This document shows positions 7,995 through 13,933 of a DNA stretch of 15,357 bases, piece after piece (position 1 is the stretch's first letter; every line of letters begins with the position of its first letter). The notes under the pieces are model-generated. The model was not told the origin of the DNA and made no database searches. It worked only from the letters and a program-made list of their open reading frames with translations. The stretch lies in assembly GCA_004357005.1 (NCBI GenBank), contig SMWH01000090.1, positions 1 through 15,357 on the forward strand, in the 5' to 3' direction. A program made the position numbers and the translations under genes. The DNA comes from Gammaproteobacteria bacterium. Its GTDB lineage: Bacteria > Pseudomonadota > Gammaproteobacteria > SMWH01.

Positions 7995-9305
7995 GTGGCG
8001 TTCGATTCCCTGTACTTGAGCGACCGCCTGGCGCGGTTTCCTCGTCCCAGGGCGTGGTGTGTGGGCTTCAGTGGGGGTGGGGACTCTGTTGCGCTCCTGC
8101 ACGCGCTCGTGGCAATTCCAGGCGAGCTTCCCGCCGGGCTCCCGGTTCGGGCGATCCACATCCATCACGGCTTGCTTGCGGACGCGGATGACTGGGAAAA
8201 CCATTGCCGGGATGTTTGTGGCGAACTCGATGTGGCGCTGGTGGTCGTACGCGTCGATGTTTCAGAGACGGCCGGTCAGGGACCGGAGGATGCGGCCCGC
8301 CGTGCCCGCTATTCGGCTTTCGAGGATCAACTCGGCGCAGGGGAATGTCTGCTGCTGGCTCATCACCGGGACGATCAGGCGGAAACTCTGCTGCTCCAGT
8401 TATTCCGGGGAGCGGGGCCCCGCGGGTTGGCCGGGATGCCCGCCTGGCGCGAATTGGGTCGGGGGTTTCTGGCGCGACCGCTGCTGGATATCAACCGATG
8501 CGAACTCGTGCAGTACAACGAAACCCACGGGCTTCAGTGGGTAGAGGATCCCTCGAACGCTGATCCGCGTTTCCGGCGTACCCAGGTGCGCGAGATCCTG
8601 TTGCCGCAGATGGAGTCCCAGTGGCCCGGCGTTACTCAGAACCTGGCTCGCAGCGCCCGATTGTGCGGCGAGGCCACCGAGATCCTCCGGGAATGTGCGG
8701 CCCGGGACCTGGCATCTGTGGCCACCGCGGACATCTCGGTGCTCGATACGGGTCAGCTGTCGCGCCTGTCGTCGGCCAGGCGGCGCAACCTGCTGCGGCA
8801 CTGGTTCGACGTTCTGGATCTGCCTGTGCCCCACGAGCGACACCTGGACCGGGTAGTGGACGAAGTTATAGGGGCCCGGGCCGATGCTGAACCGTGCATC
8901 TGCTGGAGCGGAGTAGAGGTACGGCGTTTTCGGGACCAGCTCCATGCCATGGCGCCCCTGGTGAAAGGCGACGCGAACTGGAGCGGCCGATGGGATCTGA
9001 GCGGTGAGCTGAACCTGCCGGGGTCCGCCGGTGTGCTGGTGGCTACCGGCCGGGCGCTGGATGAGCCCGTCGAAGTGGGTTTTCGCCAGGGAGGAGAGCG
9101 TTTGCGCCCGGAGGGAGGTCGCCATACCCGGGAGTTGAAAACCCTGTTCCAGGAAGCCGGCGTCCCGCCCTGGCAAAGGGAACGAATGCCGCTGATCCGG
9201 CGCCGGGACCGCCTGCTGGCGGTTGCCGACCTGTGGATGAGCGGGGAGTTCTCGGAAGAACTCAGGGAATCCGGGGCCGGATACCGGTGGACACCCGGTT
9301 GCTGA
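7995..9305 (+). CDS. tilS: tRNA(Ile)-lysidine synthetase TilS
   Basis: TilS ligates lysine to C34 of tRNA-Ile(CAU), changing its decoding from AUG to AUA, and uses ATP. The 436 residues (E. coli 432) begin with a PP-loop ATPase domain whose signature is FSGGGDSVALLHAL (about 24-37). HHGLLADADDW and LLLAHHRDDQAETLLLQLFRGAG follow. The central substrate-binding domain and the C-terminal domain (LRPEGGRHTRELK...GVPPWQRERMPLI) are both present. The GTG at 7995 is preceded by GGGAG at 7983-7987, inside the last codons of accA. One small oddity is DPRFRRTQVR, where the family usually has Arg-Asn before the conserved Arg. It is followed by a 321-base gap, the longest in the window. Confidence 0.95.
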   Translation: MAFDSLYLSDRLARFPRPRAWCVGFSGGGDSVALLHALVAIPGELPAGLPVRAIHIHHGLLADADDWENHCRDVCGELDVALVVVRVDVSETAGQGPEDAARRARYSAFEDQLGAGECLLLAHHRDDQAETLLLQLFRGAGPRGLAGMPAWRELGRGFLARPLLDINRCELVQYNETHGLQWVEDPSNADPRFRRTQVREILLPQMESQWPGVTQNLARSARLCGEATEILRECAARDLASVATADISVLDTGQLSRLSSARRRNLLRHWFDVLDLPVPHERHLDRVVDEVIGARADAEPCICWSGVEVRRFRDQLHAMAPLVKGDANWSGRWDLSGELNLPGSAGVLVATGRALDEPVEVGFRQGGERLRPEGGRHTRELKTLFQEAGVPPWQRERMPLIRRRDRLLAVADLWMSGEFSEELRESGAGYRWTPGC

Positions 9306-9393
9306 CGAATGACGGGACCCTGCGGTTCGCCTGGAAACCCCTGAAGCCCGGCTGCTGATCCCCGGCGGCGGAATCGCTTGTGCCAATCCTCGT

Positions 9394-9417
9394 GCGGGAG
9401 CGCCGTGCGTAGCGCGA
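9394..9417 (+). repeat. Degenerate REP-like unit (GCGCCA/TGGCGC type)
   Basis: This 24-base stretch matches the intact units at 9486 and 12214 at about 20 of 24 positions. The head is GCGG instead of GCAG. The stem is damaged (GCGCCG...TAGCGC, with one mismatch and one G-T pair). It is probably an older, decaying copy. Confidence 0.5.
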
Positions 9418-9421
9418 TGGC

Positions 9422-9451
9422 GGCGGGTCGGGCGGGTCGGGCGGGTCCGGG
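9422..9451 (+). repeat. Triplicated G-rich 9-mer forming a G-quadruplex motif
   Basis: Three tandem copies of GGCGGGTC plus one base (9422-9430, 9431-9439, 9440-9448) are followed by GGG. Six GGG tracts fall at 9425, 9430, 9434, 9439, 9443 and 9449, with loops of 2, 1, 2, 1 and 3 bases. This meets the standard four-tract G-quadruplex pattern with tracts to spare. It is on the non-template strand, so it would also be present in any RNA that reads from tilS into pyrG. Confidence 0.75.
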
Positions 9452-9453
9452 CG

Positions 9454-9483
9454 GAATCGCGGCTGGAAAGCCGCTCCTCCTGC
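9454..9483 (-). repeat. REP-like unit (GCGGCT/AGCCGC type), minus orientation
   Basis: Read on the minus strand, this unit has a GCAG head, then GAGCGGCTTTCCAGCCGCGA, which is identical to the core of the units at 12134 and 12181. An extra GAG lies between head and stem. The stem is GCGGCT (9459-9464) paired with AGCCGC (9469-9474) around a four-base loop. It faces head-to-head with the unit at 9486. Confidence 0.75.
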
Positions 9484-9485
9484 CG

Positions 9486-9510
9486 GCAGGAGCGCCATTC
9501 GTGGCGCGAT
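9486..9510 (+). repeat. REP-like unit (GCGCCA/TGGCGC type), plus orientation
   Basis: This 25-base unit has a GCAG head and stem GCGCCA (9492-9497) paired with TGGCGC (9502-9507) around loop TTCG. All 25 bases match the first 25 of the unit at 12214-12238, 2.7 kb away. AGCCGCGAT follows directly and looks like the 3' half of the other stem subfamily. Confidence 0.8.
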
Positions 9511-9544
9511 AGCCGCGATCCCTCCACGCGATCGCTCCAAATGA

Positions 9545-9578
9545 TTGTGGGCCGTCGAGGCTTTCTATAGACTGTAAT
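9545..9578 (+). promoter_or_regulatory. Possible pyrG promoter region
   Basis: This AT-richer segment contains TTGTGG (9545-9550) as a poor -35 candidate. Three overlapping -10 candidates follow: TATAGA (9566-9571), TAGACT (9568-9573, 17-base spacing) and TGTAAT (9573-9578). None is convincing alone, but this is the most promoter-like DNA in the gap and it lies 49-82 bases before the pyrG ATG. Confidence 0.3.
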
Positions 9579-9616
9579 CCCGTTCAAAGACCGCTTTTGG
9601 CGGCCCAACCCGGAAC

Positions 9617-9621
9617 GGGAG
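9617..9621 (+). promoter_or_regulatory. Ribosome binding site deciding the pyrG start
   Basis: GGGAG lies five bases before ATG 9627. This supports ATG 9627 rather than the in-frame TTG at 9597, and family alignment agrees. Confidence 0.75.
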
Positions 9622-9626
9622 TTCAG

Positions 9627-11273
9627 ATGACGTCGTTTGTGTTTGTTACCGGTGGTGTTGTTTCGTCGCTGGGGAAAGGCATTGCTTCCGCTTCTCTGGG
9701 CGCCCTCCTGGAGGCCAGAGGCCTCAGTGTGACCATGGTCAAACTGGATCCCTATATCAATGTGGATCCCGGCACCATGAGTCCCTTCCAGCATGGCGAA
9801 GTTTTTGTCACGGAAGACGGTGCAGAGACCGATCTGGATCTTGGACACTATGAACGTTTCGTTCGTACGCGGATGAAACGCGACAACAACTTCACTTCCG
9901 GACAGATCTACGAGCGCGTCATCCGCAAGGAGCGTCGGGGCGATTTTCGTGGCGGCACAGTACAGGTCATCCCGCACATTACCGACGAGATCAAATTTGT
10001 GGTAAGGGAAGGCACGAAGGGATTTGATGTGGCCATGGTGGAAATCGGTGGCACGGTGGGTGACATCGAATCCCTGCCTTTTCTGGAAGCCATTCGCCAA
10101 CTCGGGATCGAAGAAGGCCATGGTGCGATCTATATTCACCTCACCCTGGTCCCCTATCTGAAAACTTCCGGGGAGATCAAGACGAAGCCGACGCAGCACT
10201 CGGTCAAGGAATTGCGTTCCATCGGTATACAACCGGATGTGTTGTTGTGCCGTTGTGAAAAACCGCTGCCTACAGAGCAACGCCAGAAAATCGCTCTGTT
10301 CACCAACGTTGAGGAGCGCGCGGTGATTTCCGCCGTTGATCTCGACGATATCTACGGTTTGCCGGTGTTCCTTCACGAACAGGGTCTCGATGACATCGTC
10401 GTGGAAAAACTGGGACTCGAAACGGGGCCGGCCGATTTGCGCGAGTGGGAGGATGTCCTCGCGGCACGGAAAAGGGTCAAGGGTGTGGTCAATATCGCAA
10501 TGGTCGGCAAGTACGTGGACCTGACCGATGCCTACAAGTCACTCAATGAAGCGCTGGTTCAGGGCGGTGTGATAACCGGTACCGGGGTGAACATTCTTTA
10601 TGTGGAAGCCGAGCGCATCGAAGAGGAAGGCACCGATTGCCTGGCCGACGCGGACGCGATCCTCGTTCCCGGTGGTTTTGGCAAACGCGGATACGAAGGC
10701 AAGATCATGGCGGCGGGTTACGCGCGGGAAAACGGTATACCCTATCTTGGGATCTGCCTCGGGTTGCAGGTCGCCGTGGTGGAGTTCTCACGCAACGCGG
10801 CGGGTCTCGAGGGCGCGCACAGTACCGAAATAGCACGGGACACGCCGCACCCGGTGATCGCGTTGATCACGGAATGGATGGATTCGGGTGGCACGGTAGA
10901 ACACAGGGATGAGAACTCGGACAGGGGCGGCACCATGCGTCTGGGGGCCCAGGAATGCCATCTGGTTGCCGGGACCCTGGCCCGGGAACTGTACGGTCAG
11001 GACGTTGTCCTGGAAAGACATCGGCACCGTTATGAGTTCAACAACAATTACCTCGAACAATTGCAGGCTGCGGGAATGGCGATTTCCGGCAAATCAGCGG
11101 ACGGAGCGCTCGTGGAAATGATCGAACTGCCCGATCATCCGTGGTTCGTCGCCTGCCAGTTCCATCCCGAATTCACTTCCAGTCCGCGTGACGGGCATAG
11201 CCTGTTTTCCGGCTTTGTGCGTGCGGCGGTCGCCTACAGGGACAGAGCGAGCCAGGAGGTCGTCAACGCGTGA
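9627..11273 (+). CDS. pyrG: CTP synthase PyrG
   Basis: PyrG converts UTP to CTP using ATP and glutamine, the last step of pyrimidine nucleotide synthesis. From ATG 9627 it has 548 residues (E. coli 545). The N-terminal amidoligase domain (about 1-266) opens FVFVTGGVVSSLGKG, the P-loop-like ATP site, then KLDPYINVDPGTM and HGEVFVTEDGAETDLDLGHYERF. The C-terminal class I glutamine amidotransferase domain (about 290-540) carries the triad Cys377 in GICLGLQ, His513 and Glu515 in FHPEF. All look intact. The last bases GTGA overlap the kdsA start. The long leader with REP-like repeats and a G-quadruplex motif is unusual in an otherwise packed block. CTP made here is needed for IspD and for KDO activation. 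Confidence 0.98.
   Translation: MTSFVFVTGGVVSSLGKGIASASLGALLEARGLSVTMVKLDPYINVDPGTMSPFQHGEVFVTEDGAETDLDLGHYERFVRTRMKRDNNFTSGQIYERVIRKERRGDFRGGTVQVIPHITDEIKFVVREGTKGFDVAMVEIGGTVGDIESLPFLEAIRQLGIEEGHGAIYIHLTLVPYLKTSGEIKTKPTQHSVKELRSIGIQPDVLLCRCEKPLPTEQRQKIALFTNVEERAVISAVDLDDIYGLPVFLHEQGLDDIVVEKLGLETGPADLREWEDVLAARKRVKGVVNIAMVGKYVDLTDAYKSLNEALVQGGVITGTGVNILYVEAERIEEEGTDCLADADAILVPGGFGKRGYEGKIMAAGYARENGIPYLGICLGLQVAVVEFSRNAAGLEGAHSTEIARDTPHPVIALITEWMDSGGTVEHRDENSDRGGTMRLGAQECHLVAGTLARELYGQDVVLERHRHRYEFNNNYLEQLQAAGMAISGKSADGALVEMIELPDHPWFVACQFHPEFTSSPRDGHSLFSGFVRAAVAYRDRASQEVVNA
11254..11260 (+). promoter_or_regulatory. Strong ribosome binding site for kdsA
   Basis: AGGAGGT, a near-complete Shine-Dalgarno, lies inside the end of pyrG, nine bases before GTG 11270. 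It is the best ribosome site in the window and supports the GTG start that overlaps the pyrG stop. Confidence 0.8.
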
Positions 11274-12103
11274 AACTGTGTGACTTCGAGGTGGGCCTTG
11301 ACCAGCCGTTTTTTCTCATTGCCGGCCCGTGTGTGATCGAAAGTGAAGAGTTGGCGATGGAGACAGCCGCGCAACTCAAGGAGATCACTTCCAGGCTGGG
11401 CATCCCCTTTATCTACAAGTCTTCTTTCGACAAAGCGAACCGTTCCTCCACCCGGAGTTACCGCGGTCCCGGAATCGAAGAAGGCCTGCGGATCCTGGAG
11501 AAAGTTCGCAGCGATATCGGCGTGCCGGTTTTGACTGATGTTCACGAGGACACGCCGTTGGCGGATGTGGCGGCGGTCGTTGACGTATTGCAGACACCGG
11601 CATTTCTGGTCCGGCAGACCAATTTCATTCAGAACGTGGCGCGCCAGGGTAAACCGGTGAATATCAAAAAAGGCCAGTTTCTTGCTCCATGGGATATGCA
11701 AAACGTGGTGGACAAGGCGCATGAGGCCGGTAACGACCAGATCATGGTCTGCGAGCGTGGCGCGTCCTTCGGTTACAACAACCTGGTATCGGACATGCGT
11801 TCACTCGCGGTGATGCGATCCACCGGATGTCCGGTCGTGTTCGACGCGACTCACTCGGTTCAGCTGCCTGGCGGGCAGGGCAGCGTATCGGGCGGTCAGC
11901 GGGAACACGTGCCCGTGCTGGCCCGCGCGGCGATCGCGGTAGGTGTTTCGGGCGTGTTCATGGAAACCCATCCGGACCCGGACAAGGCCCTCAGTGATGG
12001 TCCCAATGCGTGGCCCCTGTCGCGGATGGAAGAACTGCTGGGTACCTTGAAAGAACTGGATGCCGTGACGAAATCACGCGGCTTCGCCGAAGCCACGTTG
12101 TAA
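11270..12103 (+). CDS. kdsA: 2-dehydro-3-deoxyphosphooctonate aldolase (KDO-8-phosphate synthase), metal-dependent type
   Basis: KdsA condenses phosphoenolpyruvate and arabinose 5-phosphate to KDO-8-phosphate for the LPS inner core. It has 277 residues (E. coli 284) in a TIM-barrel DAHP-synthase-type fold. SSFDKANRSS, SYRGPGIEEG, LTDVHE, VNIKKGQF and CERGASFGYNNLV identify it. Where E. coli has Asn in GGMNVLES, this protein has Cys21 in AGPCVIES. Cys21, His195 (FDATHS), Glu232 (FMETHPDP) and Asp243 (SDGPNA) sit exactly ten residues beyond the four metal ligands of the Aquifex enzyme (11, 185, 222, 233), so a metal-dependent enzyme is inferred. The GTG start overlaps the pyrG stop by four bases. 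A REP-like unit begins at the stop codon, and eno, which makes PEP, is next. Confidence 0.96.
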   Translation: MKLCDFEVGLDQPFFLIAGPCVIESEELAMETAAQLKEITSRLGIPFIYKSSFDKANRSSTRSYRGPGIEEGLRILEKVRSDIGVPVLTDVHEDTPLADVAAVVDVLQTPAFLVRQTNFIQNVARQGKPVNIKKGQFLAPWDMQNVVDKAHEAGNDQIMVCERGASFGYNNLVSDMRSLAVMRSTGCPVVFDATHSVQLPGGQGSVSGGQREHVPVLARAAIAVGVSGVFMETHPDPDKALSDGPNAWPLSRMEELLGTLKELDAVTKSRGFAEATL

Positions 12104-12131
12104 GGAATCGCGCCACGAATGGCGCTCCTAC
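12102..12131 (-). repeat. REP-like unit A (GCGCCA/TGGCGC type), minus orientation
   Basis: On the minus strand the unit starts with a GTAG head (12128-12131). Its stem is GCGCCA/TGGCGC (12110-12115 with 12120-12125 on the plus strand). It starts within the kdsA stop codon. It is the inverted copy of the unit at 12214-12243, agreeing at 29 of 30 positions; the only difference is GTAG against GCAG. Confidence 0.85.
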
Positions 12132-12133
12132 GT

Positions 12134-12166
12134 GCAGGAGCGGCTTTCCAGCCGCGAATGGTTTTT
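12134..12166 (+). repeat. REP-like unit B (GCGGCT/AGCCGC type)
   Basis: It has a GCAG head and stem GCGGCT (12140-12145) with AGCCGC (12150-12155) around loop TTCC. It ends in five T residues (12162-12166). The 33-base unit recurs at 12181. The T run sits six bases beyond the stem, so it is a poor match to an intrinsic terminator. Confidence 0.85.
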
Positions 12167-12180
12167 GCAGGAACGGCTTT
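12167..12180 (+). repeat. Truncated REP-like half unit
   Basis: GCAGGAACGGCTTT repeats the first 14 bases of unit B with one change (G to A). It breaks off in the loop, and unit C follows directly. It looks like a remnant from unequal exchange or slippage between direct copies. Confidence 0.75.
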
Positions 12181-12213
12181 GTAGGAGCGGCTTTCCAGCC
12201 GCGAATAATCCTT
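12181..12213 (+). repeat. REP-like unit C (GCGGCT/AGCCGC type)
   Basis: It has a GTAG head and stem GCGGCT (12187-12192) with AGCCGC (12197-12202) around loop TTCC. Apart from T for C in the head it is identical to unit B through the stem and the following GAAT. Unit D begins exactly 33 bases after it. Confidence 0.85.
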
Positions 12214-12243
12214 GCAGGAGCGCCATTCGTGGCGCGATTCCTT
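12214..12243 (+). repeat. REP-like unit D (GCGCCA/TGGCGC type)
   Basis: It has a GCAG head and stem GCGCCA (12220-12225) with TGGCGC (12230-12235) around loop TTCG. It is the inverted partner of unit A and shares its first 25 bases with the unit at 9486. It ends four bases before the eno ribosome site, so its hairpin would sit directly beside the initiation region. Confidence 0.85.
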
Positions 12244-12247
12244 CCCG

Positions 12248-12253
12248 AAGGAG
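12248..12253 (+). promoter_or_regulatory. Ribosome binding site deciding the eno start
   Basis: AAGGAG lies six bases before ATG 12260. It supports that start over in-frame ATG 12212, which would begin inside the repeat array and add 16 unconserved residues. Confidence 0.85.
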
Positions 12254-12259
12254 CCCCGG

Positions 12260-13546
12260 ATGGCAACAATTGTTGAAGTACACGCACGCGAAATCATGGA
12301 TTCGCGCGGCAATCCCACCCTGGAAGCAGAGATCACGCTGGATTCGGGAACCATGGGCCGGGCGGCGGTGCCGTCCGGCGCCTCCACGGGTGCGCGGGAG
12401 GCTGTGGAACTGCGCGACGGGGACAAAGACCGTTATGGGGGCAAGGGCGTTCGCGATGCCGTGCGTAACGTCAGGACCGAAATCCGCGATGCGCTGATGG
12501 GAGCGGATGTGTTCGATCAGCGCGGACTGGATGACAAACTGATCGCTCTGGATGGAACGTCCAACAAGGGACGTCTGGGCGCCAACGCCTTGTTGTCCGT
12601 TTCCGTGGCGGCGGCCCATGCGGCGGCGGCGGAGCGCGGTGAGCCGTTGTATGCCTACCTCGGTGAGGGCAACGGCGTCGTGTTGCCTTTGCCCATGATG
12701 AACATTCTCAACGGCGGCGCGCACGCGGATAACAGTGTCGATATGCAGGAGTTCATGGTGTTGCCCGTGGGCGCTTCGAGCTTTGCCGAGGCCTTGCGCT
12801 ATGGGGCGGAGATCTTTCACACCTTGCACGCGGTGCTCAAAAGCCGGGGTCTGAACACCGGTGTTGGAGACGAGGGAGGGTTCGCGCCGGATCTGCCCTC
12901 CAACGAGGCAGCGGTGGAAGTCGTCCTCGAAGCGATCGAAAAGGCGGGGTTCAACGCCGGAGACGATGTGTGCCTGGCGCTGGATGTGGCCAGTTCGGAG
13001 TTTTACAAGGACGGCGTCTACGACCTGGTATCCGAGGGGCGGCAGTTCGATGCAGCGGGTTTCGCGGATTACCTGGCTCAATGGGTGGACCAGTACCCCA
13101 TCATTTCTGTGGAAGATGGAATGGCCGAGGACGACTGGGAAGGCTGGAAAATCCTGACCGAAAAAATAGGAGACAGGGTCCAGCTCGTGGGCGACGATGT
13201 GTTCGTCACCGATACACAGATCCTGAAACGGGGTATCGACGACGGGATCGCGAATGCCATCCTCATCAAATTGAACCAGATCGGCACCTTGAGCGAAACC
13301 CTGGACGCGATAAAGATGGCGCAGGACGCGGACTATGGCGTGGTGATTTCCCATCGCTCGGGGGAAACCGAGGACACCACCATTGCCGATCTGGCCGTTG
13401 CCACCAACGCCGGGCAAATAAAAACCGGGTCGCTGTCGCGGTCGGACCGTATCGCCAAGTACAACCAGTTGCTGCGCATTGAGGAGTCGCTGGGTACGGC
13501 AGCTCGATATGCCGGCAGGTCGGCGCTGCATCGTGTCGCACACTGA
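12260..13546 (+). CDS. eno: Enolase (phosphopyruvate hydratase)
   Basis: Enolase interconverts 2-phosphoglycerate and phosphoenolpyruvate in glycolysis, and in many gammaproteobacteria it is a component of the RNA degradosome. From ATG 12260 it has 428 residues (E. coli 432). The N-terminal cap domain (about 1-130) has REIMDSRGNPTLEAE and VPSGASTGAREAVELRDGD, the mobile catalytic loop. The barrel carries Glu205 (GDEGGFAPDL), magnesium ligands Asp242 (LALDVASSEFY), Glu285 (SVEDGM) and Asp312 (LVGDDVFVT), and the catalytic Lys337 (ILIKLNQIG). The motif SHRSGETEDT is intact. It follows kdsA across a 156-base gap filled with REP-like repeats. ftsB starts 21 bases after its stop with no terminator between. 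Confidence 0.98.
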   Translation: MATIVEVHAREIMDSRGNPTLEAEITLDSGTMGRAAVPSGASTGAREAVELRDGDKDRYGGKGVRDAVRNVRTEIRDALMGADVFDQRGLDDKLIALDGTSNKGRLGANALLSVSVAAAHAAAAERGEPLYAYLGEGNGVVLPLPMMNILNGGAHADNSVDMQEFMVLPVGASSFAEALRYGAEIFHTLHAVLKSRGLNTGVGDEGGFAPDLPSNEAAVEVVLEAIEKAGFNAGDDVCLALDVASSEFYKDGVYDLVSEGRQFDAAGFADYLAQWVDQYPIISVEDGMAEDDWEGWKILTEKIGDRVQLVGDDVFVTDTQILKRGIDDGIANAILIKLNQIGTLSETLDAIKMAQDADYGVVISHRSGETEDTTIADLAVATNAGQIKTGSLSRSDRIAKYNQLLRIEESLGTAARYAGRSALHRVAH

Positions 13547-13567
13547 GGGCAGGCCAGGTCTTATGCC

Positions 13568-13933
13568 ATGCGCTGGTTTGCACTGATTCTGTTCGTCTTG
13601 CTGGTTCTGCTCCAGGTCAAGCTATGGCTTGGAAACGGGGGCGTTCAGGACGTGCGGGAACTGGAACGGGCCGTGGAATTGCAGACCGGGAAAAATCGCA
13701 GTCTCGAACAGCGCAACCAGGCCCTGATGGCGGAAGTCGAGGATCTGAAGGAAGGCCAGGATGCGATCGAGGAACGAGCGCGCACGGATTTGGGAATGGT
13801 CCGCGAAGACGAAACCTTTTACCAGGTGATCGAGGACGATCCCCGGCTCGTGGACGAAGCGGTGATTGACGAAGCCATCGTTGACGAAACCGGGGCCGCC
13901 GACGAAGCTGGCGGCGAAGAAGCCGGTGACTGA
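13568..13933 (+). CDS. ftsB: Cell division protein FtsB with an extended acidic C-terminus
   Basis: FtsB is a small bitopic divisome protein that forms a complex with FtsL and FtsQ and helps activate septal peptidoglycan synthesis. It has a short cytoplasmic start, one membrane helix (about 4-21, FALILFVLLVLLQVKLWL), then a periplasmic coiled coil (about 28-75). The conserved block GQDAIEERARTDLGMVREDETFYQVI (63-88, here cut by normal substitutions) identifies the family. At 121 residues it exceeds E. coli FtsB (103). Residues 89-121 hold 14 Asp/Glu and one Arg and include a pentapeptide repeat (VDEAV, IDEAI, VDETG). The start ATG 13568 overlaps an out-of-frame ATG at 13563. ispD begins inside its last codons. 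Confidence 0.93.
   Translation: MRWFALILFVLLVLLQVKLWLGNGGVQDVRELERAVELQTGKNRSLEQRNQALMAEVEDLKEGQDAIEERARTDLGMVREDETFYQVIEDDPRLVDEAVIDEAIVDETGAADEAGGEEAGD
13850..13894 (+). repeat. Three 15-base tandem repeats inside ftsB
   Basis: Three consecutive 15-base units (13850-13864, 13865-13879, 13880-13894) each encode hydrophobic-Asp-Glu plus two small residues, all with GACGAA at the centre. A fourth GACGAAGC follows at 13901-13908 with a shifted phase. Slippage expansion of the FtsB tail is a plausible origin (inference). Confidence 0.65.

Larger units (their letters stand above)
9306..9626. other. Intergenic region between tilS and pyrG, with REP-like repeats and a G-rich tract
   Basis: This is the only gap over 300 bases. 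No gene was found in it; the long reading frame on the minus strand is explained by high GC. From left to right it holds about 85 featureless bases, a degenerate REP-like unit (9394-9417), a G-rich triplicated 9-mer (9422-9451), a minus-orientation REP-like unit (9454-9483), a plus-orientation unit (9486-9510), and a short remnant AGCCGCGAT (9511-9519). An AT-richer stretch (9541-9600) that probably carries the pyrG promoter follows, then the pyrG ribosome site. No intrinsic terminator for tilS was seen. Confidence 0.8.

Noticed and set aside
9597..9626. TTG start ten codons upstream for pyrG
   Set aside because: ATG 9627 has GGGAG five bases upstream and fits the family N-terminus.
8400..10376. 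658-codon open frame on the minus strand across tilS, the gap and pyrG
   Set aside because: It lies opposite two clearly conserved genes, has no recognisable domain or ribosome site, and long antisense frames are common in GC-rich coding DNA.
12134..12166. Intrinsic terminator for kdsA formed by unit B and its five T residues
   Set aside because: The T run starts six bases after the stem rather than directly after it, and the stem is only six pairs. Weak termination cannot be excluded but is not supported.
12104..12243. CRISPR array between kdsA and eno, suggested by the 33-base spacing
   Set aside because: Repeats are in both orientations, spacers are about 10 bases and partly repetitive, a half unit is present, and no cas gene is nearby. 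REP-like elements fit better.
12212..12259. Upstream ATG start for eno
   Set aside because: It would start inside a REP-like unit and add 16 unconserved residues. ATG 12260 has a good ribosome site and the conserved enolase N-terminus.
13866..13925. TTG start twenty codons upstream for ispD
   Set aside because: The added residues come from the ftsB tail repeat and have no IspD homology. GTG 13926 gives the usual length.
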